From Lewinellaceae bacterium (GTDB taxonomy: Bacteria; Bacteroidota; Bacteroidia; Chitinophagales; Saprospiraceae), in assembly GCA_020636215.1 (NCBI GenBank), contig JACJYG010000013.1, forward strand, positions 97,501 to 152,268: a stretch of DNA of 54,768 nucleotides. Reading direction: 5' to 3'. A program made the position numbers and the translations under genes. Positions 54,037 through 54,768 of this stretch are shown one piece after another (the first letter of the stretch is position 1; each line of letters begins with the position of its first letter). The notes beneath the pieces were generated by a model. The model saw only the letters and a list, made by a program, of their open reading frames with translations, did no database searches and was not told the origin of the DNA.

Positions 54037-54768
54037 TTAAGAACGCGTAAGGGAATAACGGCCATCCGCGGTAATTTCTATAGCAGGTAAGGCCTGGCCG
54101 CCTTCAAATTTATCAAAAATTATCTTCAAATCATTCCAAAACTGCTCGTGTTCCGGATACTGCCGAACGATGGCCGCCAGTTTCTCGGCCGTCATCCTGC
54201 AAGGAAAAATAAGGACAGGGATCTCGGCCTGCCCGTTTTGTTTTGCCTCGACAGCCAGCACGTAGAGTTCGCAGATCTTGTCATCGGTAATGGGGATGCA
54301 CCCAACAGTGTTGCAGCCGCCGTGTATGAAGATGTCTCGGCCTGGCCGCTCCGGGTCGCCCAGGATGCGATCGGAAGCGTTGGGGTAGTTCAGGCCCAGG
54401 GAGAGGTAAAACTTACTCTCGGGGTTAAAGCGGTTAATGTGGTAAATTCCTTCCGGGATCTGTTTGTCTCCTTCCCGCCGCTTGGGGCCCGGCTGGCCGC
54501 TGGTTTGGCAAAAGGGATATTCCAGCAGGAGTTGAAGCCCCCTGTCCTCCGAGGCTTTTACCCAGACCTCCAACACCTGTTCGGCCTTGAAGGCGCGCAG
54601 GAAGAGTTGCAGCTCGGCCATAGTAATGCAGTGCTCCTGCAATTGCTGCGAAAGGAGCTCATACTTTTCCTCATAGGCGCGCACAACACGGGTGGCGCTG
54701 GTTTTTCTATAGCTCATGCGAATTTTGAGCCACCAATCAGCGATTCTATTCCTGCCCGCCGCTGGCAA
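54037..54768 (-). CDS. L,D-transpeptidase (YkuD/YafK-like), N-terminus cut by window edge
   Basis: The frame is open to the right edge, so the true start and probably a signal peptide lie outside. The YkuD catalytic motif is present as IFIHGGCNTVGCIPITDD, with the His and the nucleophile Cys in the HGG...GC pattern. Before it come the FLRAFKAEQVLEVWVKA strand and IPEGIYHINRFNP, typical for YafK-type murein L,D-transpeptidases. These cut or form 3-3 cross-links or attach proteins to peptidoglycan in the periplasm. The rhomboid gene follows after 11 bp. A Met at 54717 is an internal alternative start but would remove part of the domain's first helix. Confidence 0.88.
   Translation of the reverse strand: MPAAGRNRIADWWLKIRMSYRKTSATRVVRAYEEKYELLSQQLQEHCITMAELQLFLRAFKAEQVLEVWVKASEDRGLQLLLEYPFCQTSGQPGPKRREGDKQIPEGIYHINRFNPESKFYLSLGLNYPNASDRILGDPERPGRDIFIHGGCNTVGCIPITDDKICELYVLAVEAKQNGQAEIPVLIFPCRMTAEKLAAIVRQYPEHEQFWNDLKIIFDKFEGGQALPAIEITADGRYSLTRS

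Overview
The window looks like a chromosomal segment of a marine or sludge-type Bacteroidota, most likely of the Saprospiria (Lewinella, Phaeodactylibacter or Haliscomenobacter relatives). Several signs support this. Three secreted proteins end in type IX secretion (Por) sorting domains. Starts lack clear Shine-Dalgarno sequences. Promoter -7 elements of the Bacteroidota type TAnnTTTG appear before several genes. The window also carries a tricorn homolog, DUF4870, 2TM and TPR-CHAT proteins, and a two-member paralog family with an 'SP(Y/F)F' N-terminal motif. Base composition is moderately GC-rich. No rRNA, tRNA, insertion sequence, CRISPR array or prophage is visible.

Layout. 1-5.9 kb: the tail of a TlpA-like thioredoxin, a YgjP-type metallopeptidase, the ribosomal operon rpsF-rpsR-rplI, and an M16 peptidase. 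6-13.7 kb: a large tricorn-like protease, a MACPF/beta-prism lipoprotein, an FkbM methyltransferase, and a tightly overlapped 2TM/GNAT/secreted-protein operon. 14-22 kb: a class V aminotransferase, an overlapping DUF4870/lipoprotein/large exported protein operon, and small lipoproteins (cytochrome-like and NTF2-like), a DUF5995 protein and a TerB-like protein. 22-24 kb: a four-repeat PPC-domain T9SS protein.

24.3-34.6 kb is the most system-like region. It holds a VWA protein with an N-terminal permuted NlpC/P60-like domain, an M48 peptidase, a sigma factor with an anti-sigma-like membrane protein, and a convergent TPR-CHAT caspase-like lipoprotein. Beside these is an unannotated 57-residue ORF with a double-glycine leader motif, followed by one of the paralog-family proteins. 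My inference is a membrane signalling cassette in which the exported CHAT protease acts on the periplasmic part of the anti-sigma protein and releases the sigma factor.

34.6-43.8 kb: a P1 (DmpA) peptidase, a CaCA antiporter, an M43 cytophagalysin with a T9SS tail, the second paralog-family protein, and a dockerin-like T9SS protein. 44-54.8 kb: several exported or membrane proteins without clear families, an NAD-dependent epimerase-like protein, a TfoX-like gene broken by a 10-bp duplication, a rhomboid protease, and an L,D-transpeptidase cut by the right edge.

The spaces between genes are unusually rich in short tandem repeats with 7-9 bp units, several arranged as inverted pairs between convergent genes. 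One array of four identical 107-bp units lies at 49.8-50.2 kb.
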